Shown here: positions 25,331 through 33,718 of the stretch, piece by piece | How the letters are laid out: each line of letters begins with the position of its first letter | Position numbering within the stretch: the stretch's first letter is position 1 | Assembly: GCF_003206495.1 (NCBI RefSeq) | Contig: NZ_NKUF01000007.1 | Coordinates: 44,397-108,396 of the forward strand | DNA from: Gluconacetobacter entanii | Lineage (GTDB): Bacteria > Pseudomonadota > Alphaproteobacteria > Acetobacterales > Acetobacteraceae | DNA: 64,000 nt | Reading direction: 5' to 3' | Translations under genes and position numbers: made by a program | Notes under the pieces: model-generated | The model's input: the letters and a program-made list of their open reading frames with translations, nothing else | The model's database searches: none | Told to the model about the DNA's origin: nothing

Positions 25331-26446
25331 ATGAGCAAAATGAATTCTTCCGATGATGATGACGGCTCCTTTGACGAGCTGATGGCATTATGGAATGCGC
25401 AGGAACCTGATTCGAGCGAGGAAGAGGACGGGGAATGTGGCCCCTTCATCCTTGGGGCCGACAGCCTTGATGATGAGGATGATGCCCCGTCACGGCAGCC
25501 TGAACCCGTCATCCCGCCTGACGCCGTAGAACCCGCAGAGTTTGCGGGGGACGGGGAGTCCGGGGATGAAGGCATCCATATCCTGCCTGCGAATTTCAAA
25601 TTTCCGCAGGTGAAGACAGGCACGCGCACGCCCGACCGTTTCGCCAGCGTGCGGCGGCTGGAAAAGCCGGTGCATCTGCATGTCCCGGATTTCGTGGAAT
25701 CACGCATCGGCCTTGCACTGGAGGCCTGCCCCCACGCGGCGGACGCGGTGGAGGCGATGGCCCATGCCGAACGTGACCTGATGGCCTGGGGCACGCCGGG
25801 GCGGATGCGTCCGGTACTGCTGGTCGGGCCGCCGGGATCGGGGAAATCCACCGTCGCGCGCCATTATCACGAGGCGCTGGGCTATGCCGTGCAGAAGCAG
25901 AACGTGGCCGGCATGTCCGATGCCCTGTCGCTGGTGGGGACGCACCAGACCTATGGCGATTCCAAGCCGTCGATCGTGACGGAGGCCATCGCCCACAGCG
26001 GCATGGCCAATGTCTGCATGATTATGGACGAGGTGGAAAAGGCCCCGCGTGAAAGCCGTAACGGGACGGTACAGGATGCGCTGCTGCAGTTCCTCGACCT
26101 GACGGAGGCGCGGGCCTTTCGCGATGTGTACCTGAACACCTCCGTCGATGTCAGCCACGTGCGCTGGGTCCTGACGGCCAACGACCTGGGCATGGTCAGC
26201 GCGCCGCTGCGTTCGCGCTGCACGGTGGTGCATGTGCCTGCGCCCACGGTCGAACATGTGCCTGCCCTCGCGTGGAACATCATCCGCGAAATCGAGGTGG
26301 AACGGAACCTGCAGCCCGGCTGGTTCGACCTGTCCGGCTATGAAATGACGAAGCTGCAGGAAGTCTTTACCGGCGACATGCGCATGCTGCGCCGCTGCGT
26401 GGAGGTTGTCCTGCGTGAACAGGTGCGTCATTGGGCGCGGGCCTGA
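25331..26446 (+). CDS. Orphan Lon-like AAA+ ATPase without protease domain
   Basis: 371-residue ATPase. The first 90 residues are low-complexity and strongly acidic. The AAA+ core follows: Walker A GPPGSGKST (166-174), Walker B CMIMDEVEK (229-237), then VQDALLQFLDLTEARAFRDV and RWVLTAND (sensor 1), an order and spacing like the ATPase module of Lon. The Ser-Lys protease domain and the Lon N-terminal domain are both absent, and the C-terminus ends soon after the small helical subdomain (MRMLRRCVEVVLREQ). It probably remodels a protein partner rather than degrading it. No partner gene is adjacent: the neighbours are small unknown genes. Start ATG 25331 (MSKMNSSDDDD) is followed in frame by ATG 25340. 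Confidence 0.85.
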   Translation: MSKMNSSDDDDGSFDELMALWNAQEPDSSEEEDGECGPFILGADSLDDEDDAPSRQPEPVIPPDAVEPAEFAGDGESGDEGIHILPANFKFPQVKTGTRTPDRFASVRRLEKPVHLHVPDFVESRIGLALEACPHAADAVEAMAHAERDLMAWGTPGRMRPVLLVGPPGSGKSTVARHYHEALGYAVQKQNVAGMSDALSLVGTHQTYGDSKPSIVTEAIAHSGMANVCMIMDEVEKAPRESRNGTVQDALLQFLDLTEARAFRDVYLNTSVDVSHVRWVLTANDLGMVSAPLRSRCTVVHVPAPTVEHVPALAWNIIREIEVERNLQPGWFDLSGYEMTKLQEVFTGDMRMLRRCVEVVLREQVRHWARA

Positions 26447-26450
26447 CCTT

Positions 26451-26510
26451 GTGAAAGCTTCCGGATGCCGCCTTTTCCTAGGAAAGGTGGTGTCTGGTGA
26501 GGCTTTTTCG
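26451..26510 (+). repeat. Family-1 intergenic hairpin repeat, copy 4 (degenerate)
   Basis: AAGCTTCCGGATGCCGCC followed by a partial TTTTCCTAGGAAA palindrome and GTGAGGCTTTTTC. Both family-1 motifs are recognisable but diverged. It lies just beyond the AAA+ ATPase gene. Confidence 0.55.
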
Positions 26511-26537
26511 TGCGTCATTTGAACGTTTGGTACATGC

Positions 26538-26610
26538 CCCTCAGGGGCTTTGCCCCCGAACCCCCACCAAAGGGTATTACCCTTTGGAAACCATGATTTT
26601 TAAATCAAAT
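26538..26610 (-). repeat. Family-2 repeat, partial and inverted
   Basis: CCCCTCAGGGGCTTTGCCCC, then CCACCAAAGGGTATTACCCT and GGAAACCATGATTTTTAA are the reverse complement of the second half of the family-2 unit. It is directly downstream of the family-1 copy 4, so both repeat types sit together here. Confidence 0.75.
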
Positions 26611-26734
26611 TCAGGGGTCGTGGGGCAACGAAAACTGCCGGAACTGTTGCGCCTGCCATGCATGCCGGATTGCAATACAGGGACATCAGGCCCATATCCA
26701 TTGTTATAACATGATGGCCGGAGGAGTTCAGGGC

Positions 26735-27190
26735 GTGATTGATCGTGATCTGCAGGTTGAAATGCTGCTGTCCATGCAGGCGGCGGGTGGGACGGTCGCA
26801 TTGCAGATCCCCGATGGCGCGGATGAACAGAAATATGCGCGCAACCTCCTCGACCTCGAACTGCAGGGTTTCTGTACCGGCGGCGTGTCCGCCACGGCGC
26901 AGGGATTTCGCGTGCAGGGCGAAAGCACCATTACCGATGCGGGCCGCCAGTTCCTTGCCCGGCCGGAAAATGTGCAGATCACGATGAAAAGCCCCGACAT
27001 GCTCGCAGCCCTGCGCCAGCGTGTCGCCAGTGATCCCACCCTGTCGGAAGAAAAACGGCATGAACTGCATGGGGCGCTCGACGGGATGCATCCCCTGACG
27101 CTCCGCGCGCTTGGGCGTGACCTGCTTGACGCAGCGCTTGAGGACGGGCCGCATGCGGTCTCGCTCCTGCGCAAACATTCCGGGACCTGA
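26735..27190 (+). CDS. Hypothetical protein (151 aa)
   Basis: A predicted cytoplasmic protein of mixed helical character. The frame is open from ATG 26711, but GTG 26735 follows GGAGGAG at a normal distance and gives the start MIDRDLQVEMLLSMQAAGG. A helical central region is followed by a DPTLSEEKRHELHGALDGM helix. No domain was recognised. It is flanked by a family-2 repeat upstream and a 320-bp gap ending in a tRNA gene downstream. Confidence 0.6.
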   Translation: MIDRDLQVEMLLSMQAAGGTVALQIPDGADEQKYARNLLDLELQGFCTGGVSATAQGFRVQGESTITDAGRQFLARPENVQITMKSPDMLAALRQRVASDPTLSEEKRHELHGALDGMHPLTLRALGRDLLDAALEDGPHAVSLLRKHSGT

Positions 27191-27511
27191 AACCGCTGTT
27201 GCGGAGTCTCCGTGCCCGTGTCGTGTGCGCGCACGGAGTCCCGGCCGGTCTTTTTACGTAAAAATGGTTACATAATATTACGTGAGGCCCCCTGCGCGTC
27301 GATGCATGGCAGCCATGTCCCCAGTGGCGGGGCATCGTAAGGATGTCCGGGCCACGCCATGCGCAGGCAGAACCGGCACGCAGCTAAAGCCCTGATTTCG
27401 GCTGGGGAATCGGCAGGGAAGGGATGTCGGGGGGGACTGTCGCCCACGGTGGGGCAGGTTGTCCGGACCTTGGGCTATTGTGCCCAGACTCTTGAAAAAA
27501 CAAGAGAAAAA
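27191..27511. other. Intergenic region with 14-bp palindrome
   Basis: TTTTTACGTAAAAA at 27251-27264 is a perfect palindrome, followed by a further TTACGT motif. Nothing coding is supported across these 321 bases. Confidence 0.4.
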
Positions 27512-27586
27512 TGGTGCCGACACTCGGAATTGAACCGAGGGCCTACTGATTACGAATCAGTTGCTCTACCCCTGAGCTATGTCGGC
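27512..27586 (-). tRNA. tRNA-Thr (CGT)
   Basis: On the minus strand: acceptor GCCGACA/TGTCGGC, D-arm TAGCTCAGGGGTAGAGCA, anticodon loop TTCGTAA (CGT), T-loop TTCAATT and an encoded CCA. It decodes ACG and complements the GGT isoacceptor at 18313. Confidence 0.97.
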
Positions 27587-27681
27587 GAAAGTTGAGCGCT
27601 TGATATCCGACGTTGGACGCGGATGCAATATGCCAAATGCGCCATTCCTCAATTTAATTCGCGTTGTATGGTGGGGCCGGC

Positions 27682-29193
27682 ATGAGAACATTCATCAAGA
27701 CCCTTCCCGCCCGGCTGGGCTGTCAGTCGCTTGGCGTCGCCCCGGCCCCGGCCGAGCACCTGCGTGTCATCGGCGGGCTGGCGGAATGTCCGGGCTGCGG
27801 GCTGTACCAGCATGTCCCCGAACTCCAGCCCGGGCAGCTTGCGGCCTGCCCACGCTGCGGGCAGCACCTGCAGAAGCGCAGGCGCACCGCGCCGGTGGCG
27901 GCCCCCCTGGCGTTCTGCATCAGTTCGGCGGCGTTCTACCTCGCGGCGCTGGCGTCCTCGCTCATGACGCTCAATGTGTATGGGCGCGAACGCACGGTGG
28001 ACCTGCTGACCGGGCCGATGGAACTGCTGCACGAAGGCTGGGGGGAGGCAGGGCTGCTGGTCGGCGCGGTGACCATCATGGCGCCGGCCGTGGCCATCGG
28101 CCTGATGTTCGCCATCCTGTATGCCGGCACGCGCCCGACCCTGCCGAACTGGGCGCCGGGCATCCTGATCTGGTACGAGAAGCTGCGGCCATGGTCGATG
28201 GTGGAGGTCTATATCCTTGGCATCTTCGTCGCCTATACCAAGCTGACGGACATGGCGCATGTCGATGTCGGCCCGGCGGTGTACCTGATCGGCGGGCTGA
28301 TGCTGACGATGGCGGTGACGGATTCGACGCTGGACACCGAACGGATCTGGCGACACCGCAGGGTGGATGCGCTGACCCGCCTTGACGACGGGGACGTGGT
28401 GGAAATCGACTATGTCCATGTGGACGATGTCGGCATGCCCCCCGTCGAACGCCTTGTCGCGTGCCCGTCGTGCGGGCTGGTGGGGGAGATGGAACACCCC
28501 GTCAGCAACCTGCACTGCGTCGGCGCCTGCCCGCGCTGCGGCCACAGTGTCTGGCGGCGCGCGCCCGAATCCCTGACGCGCACGACGGCCTACCTGATCG
28601 CGGCGGTCACCTTCTACATCCCGGCCAACCTGTATCCTGTCATGACCTTCATGCGCATGGGCGGTGGCGGCGGGCACACCATCATCGAAGGGGCGCTCGA
28701 GTTGTGGAGCGACGGGATGATCCCGCTGTCGCTGCTGGTCTTCTTTGCCAGCATCACGGTCCCGATGCTCAAGATCATCAGCCTTGCCACCATGGTCGTC
28801 ATGACGTGGCGCGGGTCGCGGCGCGGCCTGGTGCGGCGTACGCGCCTGTTCCGCGTGGTCGATATGGTGGGCCGGTGGTCGATGATCGACGTGTTCATGA
28901 TTTCCATTCTGGTGGCGGTGGTGCGTTTCAACGCGATGGCCACCGTCACCGCCAATGCCGGGATGGTGGCGTTCGCCGCCGTCGTGGTGCTGACGCTGTT
29001 CGCGGCATGGAGCTTCGACCCGCGCATCATGTGGGATGCCGCCGGCATGAACGGTGAACTGGTCGATGGCCTTCCCCGCGCCGTGCTGAAACGCCAGGAC
29101 ACCGACAACACTCCGCAGGGGCCGTCGCGTCCCGCACACACATCCGCGGCGGCTCCCCGCCCCGCTGCCAACATGGAGCCGAACCAGGCGTGA
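27682..29193 (+). CDS. pqiA: PqiA-family membrane protein (paraquat-inducible protein A)
   Basis: 503-residue inner-membrane protein with two PqiA repeats. Each begins with a zinc-ribbon: CPGCGLYQHV...CPRCG (about 33-60) and CPSCGLVGEM...CPRCG (about 263-288), followed by four predicted membrane helices. PqiA proteins work with MCE-domain PqiB and the lipoprotein PqiC in lipid traffic across the envelope. The frame is open from TTG 27664; ATG 27682 with GGTGGGG upstream is chosen. Its stop overlaps the pqiB GTG start by four bases (GTGA), so the genes are coupled. No promoter is distinct; the tRNA-Thr gene lies just upstream on the opposite strand. Confidence 0.92.
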   Translation: MRTFIKTLPARLGCQSLGVAPAPAEHLRVIGGLAECPGCGLYQHVPELQPGQLAACPRCGQHLQKRRRTAPVAAPLAFCISSAAFYLAALASSLMTLNVYGRERTVDLLTGPMELLHEGWGEAGLLVGAVTIMAPAVAIGLMFAILYAGTRPTLPNWAPGILIWYEKLRPWSMVEVYILGIFVAYTKLTDMAHVDVGPAVYLIGGLMLTMAVTDSTLDTERIWRHRRVDALTRLDDGDVVEIDYVHVDDVGMPPVERLVACPSCGLVGEMEHPVSNLHCVGACPRCGHSVWRRAPESLTRTTAYLIAAVTFYIPANLYPVMTFMRMGGGGGHTIIEGALELWSDGMIPLSLLVFFASITVPMLKIISLATMVVMTWRGSRRGLVRRTRLFRVVDMVGRWSMIDVFMISILVAVVRFNAMATVTANAGMVAFAAVVVLTLFAAWSFDPRIMWDAAGMNGELVDGLPRAVLKRQDTDNTPQGPSRPAHTSAAAPRPAANMEPNQA

Positions 29194-30605
29194 ACGATTC
29201 CCCGAACGATCCCCGCAACGGGCGATCGCCCACTTCCATCCCGCAGTCCGATACGCGCACATACCGGTTTTCCGTCATATGGCTGGTGCCCATCGTCGCC
29301 CTGCTGATTGCGGGCTACCTTGGCTGGCGGGGGCTGACGACGCGCGGCCCGGTCATCACCATCACGTTCGACACCGCCGATGGCCTGACAAGTGGCCAGA
29401 CCGAGGTGAAGAGCAAGTCCGTCTCCCTCGGCACGGTCGAATCGATCCGGCTGAGCGATGACCTGCATCATGTGGAGGTCGGCGTGCGCATGACGTCCGC
29501 CGCGTCGCGGATGATGACCAGCAACGCGCGGTTCTGTGTGGTGCGCCCGCGCATCAACGGCGCCAGCATCACCGGGCTGGAAACCGTGATGTCCGGGGCC
29601 TACATCGCCATGGACCCCGGGGAGCCGGGCGGCCGCCACACGACCTTCTTCAAGGGGCTGGAATCCCCGCCGGGCGTGCGTTCGGACCAGCCGGGCCATA
29701 CCTATACCCTGATGACGCCCAGCCTCGGCTCCATCGGGCAGGGCGCGCCGATCTTCTTCCGCGATGTCGTCGCGGGCGAGGTGCTGGGCTATACGCTGCC
29801 GCCGGGTGGGCGCGGGCCGATCAAGGTGCAGATCTTCGTGCAGGCGCCCTATGACCAGTACCTGCGCACCGATACGCGCTTCTGGAACGTCTCGGGCGTG
29901 CAGGTCGGGCTTGGGGCCGGTGGCCTGAAGGTGAAGCTGCAGTCGCTGCAGGCGCTGCTGTCCGGTGGCATCGCATTCGCGCCGCCCGATGCGCGCGACG
30001 AACATCTGGTGCAGCCCAACTCCGACACCGTCTTCCGCCTGTATGACAGTCAGGAGGAAGCCGACGCCGCCGGGTATCGCGAACGCATCCCGCTTGTCAC
30101 CTACCTCACCAGCCCCGTTGCGGGCCTGACGAAGGGCGGGCGGATGACCATGTTCGGCATCCAGGTCGGCACGATCGACGATGTGAAGCTGCTGGTGGAC
30201 CCGCATACCGGGCAGGCGCGCGTGCGCGTGGCCATGGAGCTTCAGCCCGAACGTGTGCTGAACGACCAGGAAGTGCCCGCCGACGCCCTGCGCGCCCTGC
30301 TGCATACGCAGGTGGCGAACGGGCTGCGCGCCTCGGTCCAGAGTGCGAGCTTCCTGACCGGCGAATCCGAAATCGCGCTGACCTTTGTCAAGAACGCGCG
30401 TCCCGCCACGCTCACGCAGGAAGGCGACGCGCTGGTCCTGCCGGGACAGGCGGGCGGCATGGCGGGCATCATGGATTCGGTGTCCACCATCACGGACAAG
30501 GTCGCGGCGATGCCGCTGACGCAGGTGGGCGAGAACCTGAACAACCTGCTGGCCCATGCGGATGCCCGCATCAACAGTGCCGACATGCGGCAGGGGCTGT
30601 CGTAG
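29190..30605 (+). CDS. pqiB: PqiB, MCE-domain protein, truncated by in-frame amber codon
   Basis: Predicted 471-residue product with an N-terminal transmembrane helix (about 29-47, LVPIVALLIAGYLGW) and three MCE domains (about 50-125, 165-250 and 285-370). PqiB-type proteins form a hexameric periplasmic tube for lipid transport. The reading frame stops at TAG 30603-30605, where homologues continue into a long C-terminal helix. The following sequence keeps the frame for 83 more codons, with one more TAG (30780-30782), and ends at TAA 30852-30854, four bases before pqiC. The gene is therefore either a recent pseudogene, a truncated but functional protein, or read through. See the remnant entry. 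Start GTG 29190 overlaps pqiA. Confidence 0.85.
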   Translation: MNDSPNDPRNGRSPTSIPQSDTRTYRFSVIWLVPIVALLIAGYLGWRGLTTRGPVITITFDTADGLTSGQTEVKSKSVSLGTVESIRLSDDLHHVEVGVRMTSAASRMMTSNARFCVVRPRINGASITGLETVMSGAYIAMDPGEPGGRHTTFFKGLESPPGVRSDQPGHTYTLMTPSLGSIGQGAPIFFRDVVAGEVLGYTLPPGGRGPIKVQIFVQAPYDQYLRTDTRFWNVSGVQVGLGAGGLKVKLQSLQALLSGGIAFAPPDARDEHLVQPNSDTVFRLYDSQEEADAAGYRERIPLVTYLTSPVAGLTKGGRMTMFGIQVGTIDDVKLLVDPHTGQARVRVAMELQPERVLNDQEVPADALRALLHTQVANGLRASVQSASFLTGESEIALTFVKNARPATLTQEGDALVLPGQAGGMAGIMDSVSTITDKVAAMPLTQVGENLNNLLAHADARINSADMRQGLS

Positions 30606-30854
30606 CTGCGGGCGTCGATGGAGAACCTGCAGGTCATCTCCCACGATGCGCGCGCGCGTATGCCGCAACTGCTGGCGGGGCTGGATTCCACGCTGAAGAA
30701 CGCGAACTCGCTGCTGTCCAGCTATGGCGGCGATACGGATTTCCACCGCAACCTGCAACAGATGGTCGTACAGCTTAACTAGGCGGCGCGGTCGCTGCGG
30801 TTCCTGTCCGACTTCCTTACCCGCCATCCCTCGGCGCTGATTACGGGACGATAA
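30606..30854 (+). pseudogene. pqiB: Detached C-terminal part of pqiB
   Basis: In the pqiB frame, 83 codons follow the first TAG and contain helix-forming, PqiB-like sequence (MENLQVISHDARARMPQLLA, then LRFLSDFLTRHPSALITGR at the end). A second TAG (codon 531 of the full frame) breaks it once more. Both ambers are one change from CAG (Gln) codons, and the second falls in the expected LNQAARSLR context. The TAA at 30852 lies four bases before pqiC, as expected of the ancestral stop. The frame is otherwise intact, so loss must be recent or the stops are suppressed. Confidence 0.8.
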
Positions 30855-30858
30855 TCCG

Positions 30859-31494
30859 ATGACCCAGTCCTTGAGCATCCTCATCCCCGCGCGCGCCCTG
30901 CGCCGCGCGGCACTGGCGCTGGCGGCGGCGACACCGCTGCTGGCGGGCTGCGGTTCGGCGGACCCGACGCTCTACAGCCTCGCCCCCACGCAGGGCAGCC
31001 CCATGGGGCAGGCCCCCGCCGTGATCGAGGTCCGCACCCCCGGCGTGCCGCCCGCGCTGGATCGCGACCATATCGTCGGCCAGCAGGCGAATTACAGCCT
31101 GACCACCCTGCCGGGTGCGGCGTGGAGCGAACCGCTGGCGCAGATGATCGGCGACACCCTGACCAGCGACCTGCAGCAGCGCCTGCCCGGTAGCTCCATC
31201 TTCGCGCAGAACAACGCGACGAGCATGCCGGCCAAGGCGTTCGTCGAACTCGACGTGACGCAGTTCGCCCGTGACGCGACGGGGCAGGTGCGCCTGTCGG
31301 GCACCCTGTCGGTCCATCGCGCGGGCGACCCGGAAGCCGGCACGGCGCAGGCCTTCTCGCTGGCGACGGCGTCCGGCAGCGGGGCCACGGCCATGGTCGC
31401 GGGGCTGAGCCAGCTTCTGGGACAGGTGGCCGATAGCGCGGCGCAGCGGCTACAGACCCTGCCTGCCGAGGAAGCGCCGCATCACGCGCGGTAG
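30859..31494 (+). CDS. pqiC: PqiC / ABC-transporter auxiliary lipoprotein
   Basis: 211-residue lipoprotein of the DUF330/ABC_trans_aux family, expected at the outer membrane as partner of PqiB. The signal peptide ends in lipobox LLAGC (Cys at about 31) and is followed by DPTLYSLAPTQGSP, the family's conserved start of the mature domain. The rest (WSEPLAQMIGDTLTSDLQQRLPGS and on) matches the family fold. It begins four bases after the ancestral pqiB stop codon and completes the pqiABC operon. It ends in TAG, showing that amber is used here as a genuine stop. Family-2 repeats follow. Confidence 0.88.
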   Translation: MTQSLSILIPARALRRAALALAAATPLLAGCGSADPTLYSLAPTQGSPMGQAPAVIEVRTPGVPPALDRDHIVGQQANYSLTTLPGAAWSEPLAQMIGDTLTSDLQQRLPGSSIFAQNNATSMPAKAFVELDVTQFARDATGQVRLSGTLSVHRAGDPEAGTAQAFSLATASGSGATAMVAGLSQLLGQVADSAAQRLQTLPAEEAPHHAR

Positions 31495-31538
31495 GGTGCT
31501 GTGTGCCGGCGTGCAGGGGCGTCGGTGTGTGGTGACAT

Positions 31539-31762
31539 CCGGGCTCTGCCCGGACCCGGCAGGGAGCGCGCTCCCTGCACCCTGATTCGCTTAGAAGTCG
31601 TGGTTTCCAAAGGGCAATGCCCTTTGGTGGGGTTTCAGGGGCAAAGCCCCTGAGGCCGTCGGCACATGAAACACCCGGGCGCTGCCCGGACCCGGCATGG
31701 ATCACGATCCCTGCACCCTGATTCGTTTTAAAAGTAGTGGTTTCCAAAGGGCAAAGCCCCTG
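31539..31762 (+). repeat. Family-2 repeats, one complete and one shortened unit
   Basis: Unit 1 (31539-31653) begins CCGGGCTCTGCCCGG and ends GGGGCAAAGCCCCTGAG. Unit 2 (31674-31762) starts CCCGGGCGCTGCCCGG, has the GATCACGATC stem variant and stops after the CCAAAGGGCAAAG segment. They fill the gap between the convergent pqiC and cupin genes. Confidence 0.85.
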
Positions 31763-31765
31763 GAT

Positions 31766-32194
31766 TCAGGCCAGCGTGTTGGCGTAATCCTTCAGATGGC
31801 TGACGAATTTCAGCCACTTTGCGGCCTCGGGGTCCACGAAATGCACGTCATCGGGCGCGCGGCGGGGGGTATCGGCGGCAAAGAACACGACCGGGTCGGT
31901 CCCGATCGGCCGGACGCCATGCACGACATTGCGCAGGAAGGACACCATCTGCCCGGCCCGCAGCTTGCGGGGTGGTTCGTCCTCGATCAGGAATTCCAGT
32001 TCGCCACGCAGCAGCAGCAGGTGTTCGTCGCACTGCGTATGATAATGGCGGGGCAGGGGGTGATAGATGCGGAACAGCCGCATGCTCGCCTCCGCCGAAT
32101 CGGTCAGGTAGGCATCCACGATCAGCGTGTCGGCCTGATCGGGGAACAGCTTTATGATCTCGTCGAAATCCGCGAATCTGTAGCGTTCGTTCAT
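31766..32194 (-). CDS. Cupin-domain protein
   Basis: 142-residue single-domain cupin. The metal-binding motif 1 is HYHTQCDEHLLLLRGELEF (about 51-69) with two His and a later Glu, and motif 2 is around GQMVSFLRNVVHGVRP (about 82-97), with a third His. The remainder is helical. A metal-dependent oxygenase, isomerase or a binding role are all possible; the substrate is unknown. Start ATG 32194. It is separated from nusG by a rho-independent terminator on the same strand. Confidence 0.8.
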   Translation of the reverse strand: MNERYRFADFDEIIKLFPDQADTLIVDAYLTDSAEASMRLFRIYHPLPRHYHTQCDEHLLLLRGELEFLIEDEPPRKLRAGQMVSFLRNVVHGVRPIGTDPVVFFAADTPRRAPDDVHFVDPEAAKWLKFVSHLKDYANTLA

Positions 32195-32274
32195 CGTGCG
32201 TCCTCCCGTATGCTGGCGTGGCAGTGTAACGCGGGGAGGGGGCACGGCCCACGGTGTTCCATGGCGCCCCAACG

Positions 32275-32302
32275 AAAAAAGGCACCCGCCGGGGGTGCCT
32301 TT
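32275..32302 (-). terminator. Rho-independent terminator after nusG
   Basis: Read on the minus strand: AAAGGCACCC, short loop, GGGTGCCTTT and a run of T. It is 27 bases after the nusG stop codon, so secE-nusG ends here and the ribosomal protein genes that usually follow are not adjacent. Confidence 0.8.
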
Positions 32303-32328
32303 GCCGTGATCCGCAGGTGCGGGAAGGA

Positions 32329-32859
32329 TCAGACCTTCTCGACCTGGTTGTATTCGAGGTCCACCGGCGTGGAACGGCCGAAGATGGAGACGCTGACGGT
32401 CAGGCGGCCCTTTTCCTCGTCCACTTCCTCGATCGTGCCGTTGAAGGACGTGAACGGGCCATCGGCCACGCGGATCTGTTCGCCCACTTCGAACGTGACG
32501 GAGGGACGCACGCGCTCGACGCCTTCCTGCGCCTGCTTCATGATCCGCTCGGCCTCGACCTTGGGGATGGGCGACGGCTTGGTCTTGCTGCCCAGGAAGC
32601 CGGTCACCTTCGGCGTGTCCTTGACCAGGTGCCACGCCTCGTCCGTCAGTTCCATGTTGACCAGCACGTAGCCGGGGAAGAACTTGCGCTCGGAATTGAC
32701 CTTCTGCCCGCGACGGACCTCGGTCACTTCCTCGGACGGGACCAGGATTTCACCGAAATGGTCGGCCAGCCCCTTCTGGGCGGCCTGTTCCTTGATGTGC
32801 TGGGCGATCTTCTTTTCAAAGCCCGAATAGACGTGGATGACATACCACAGCTTGGCCAT
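32329..32859 (-). CDS. nusG: Transcription elongation/antitermination factor NusG
   Basis: 176-residue RNA polymerase-binding factor. The N-terminal NGN domain (starting [16 protein letters not shown]) and C-terminal KOW domain ([20 protein letters not shown] near 135-154) are both typical. The conserved [20 protein letters not shown] block is intact. It is encoded 8 bases after secE on the same strand, the near-universal order. Unusually, no rplK follows on the downstream side; a terminator and the cupin gene come next. Confidence 0.96.
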   Translation of the reverse strand: MAKLWYVIHVYSGFEKKIAQHIKEQAAQKGLADHFGEILVPSEEVTEVRRGQKVNSERKFFPGYVLVNMELTDEAWHLVKDTPKVTGFLGSKTKPSPIPKVEAERIMKQAQEGVERVRPSVTFEVGEQIRVADGPFTSFNGTIEEVDEEKGRLTVSVSIFGRSTPVDLEYNQVEKV

Positions 32860-32867
32860 GGCCGAAC

Positions 32868-33062
32868 TCAGCCTCCCAGTCCAAATAATTTACGCACGCC
32901 AAGGCCGATCACCTCGTCGACGAGGAAGAAAAATACCGATGCCAGCCCGGCCATCGCCAGGACCGCGCCCGTCGTCATCAGTGTCGCGCGACGGGTGGGC
33001 CATGTGACCTTTTTCGCCTCGGCGCGGACTTCTTCTACAAATTTCGCGGGACTGACCGACAC
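32868..33062 (-). CDS. secE: Preprotein translocase subunit SecE
   Basis: 64-residue single-span subunit of the SecYEG channel. The cytoplasmic amphipathic helix ([20 protein letters not shown]) and the following transmembrane helix ([20 protein letters not shown]) are diagnostic. The frame is open to 33230, but the GTG at 33062, with AGGAAGGA upstream, gives the normal length. The short form, the coupling with nusG and the tRNA-Trp upstream are the standard bacterial context. Confidence 0.92.
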   Translation of the reverse strand: MSVSPAKFVEEVRAEAKKVTWPTRRATLMTTGAVLAMAGLASVFFFLVDEVIGLGVRKLFGLGG

Positions 33063-33200
33063 GAAACATCCTTCCTGCAACACCCGACGCGCCTGACCGG
33101 GATGCCCGGCTGGCGCGGGGGCCTGAAATCCGGTCAGCACGGCGTTGTCCTGACCAAAACATGCCAAGCCGGAAGGGGGGGAATTATCCCGACCGGAGAA

Positions 33201-33277
33201 TGGCAGGGGTGGAGGGTCTCGAACCCGCAACCTCCGGTTTTGGAGACCGGCGCTCTAGCCAATTGAGCTACACCCCT
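33201..33277 (-). tRNA. tRNA-Trp (CCA)
   Basis: Minus strand: acceptor AGGGGTG/CACCCCT, anticodon loop with CCA, T-loop TTCGAGA, and an encoded CCA end. It lies immediately upstream of secE-nusG, the usual context of this tRNA. Confidence 0.97.
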
Positions 33278-33517
33278 GCAAAGCCGCTATCGACCCGCCA
33301 TCTGGGAACGGGAGGTGATCCCGCCATCCGGCCTGCCCATGCGTACCCGGCACAGTGAGGCGGAAAAGAATACGTCTGGCGGTGAAAGTCAAGGGGGCGT
33401 GTGCGATTTCATGCACATGGGCGTAAAAAACGTGTGCGTGCGCGACGAAAGTGCGCGGCCCTGCGCAAGGGGGCTTGCAACCCGTCCCCGCGCCGCATTA
33501 TACATGCCCCGAAATGG

Positions 33518-33591
33518 GCGGGCGTAGCATAGTGGTAATGCAGTAGCCTTCCAAGCTTCTGAGGAGGGTTCGATTCCCTTCGCCCGCTCCA
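33518..33591 (+). tRNA. tRNA-Gly (TCC)
   Basis: Acceptor GCGGGCG/CGCCCGC, D-arm TAGCATAGTGGTAATGCA, anticodon loop CTTCCAA (TCC), T-loop TTCGATT and an encoded CCA. One mismatch (T-T) lies in the anticodon stem. It reads GGA/GGG. Confidence 0.96.
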
Positions 33592-33718
33592 TTCCCCCCA
33601 TTCATGATGATTGTGGCTCCCGCTTCGCACGGAACGGGTTTTCGTGTCGGGCCTGTCCGGCGGGTCCTCAGGGCGTCGCGGCCTGCGGGTGCTTCCGACC
33701 GACGGAAACCAGAGCGCC

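Noticed and set aside
29190..30854. Genome-wide amber reassignment as explanation for pqiB
   Set aside because: Other genes here, including pqiC and the efflux duct gene, end in TAG, so amber is a normal stop; only local suppression or mutation remains possible.
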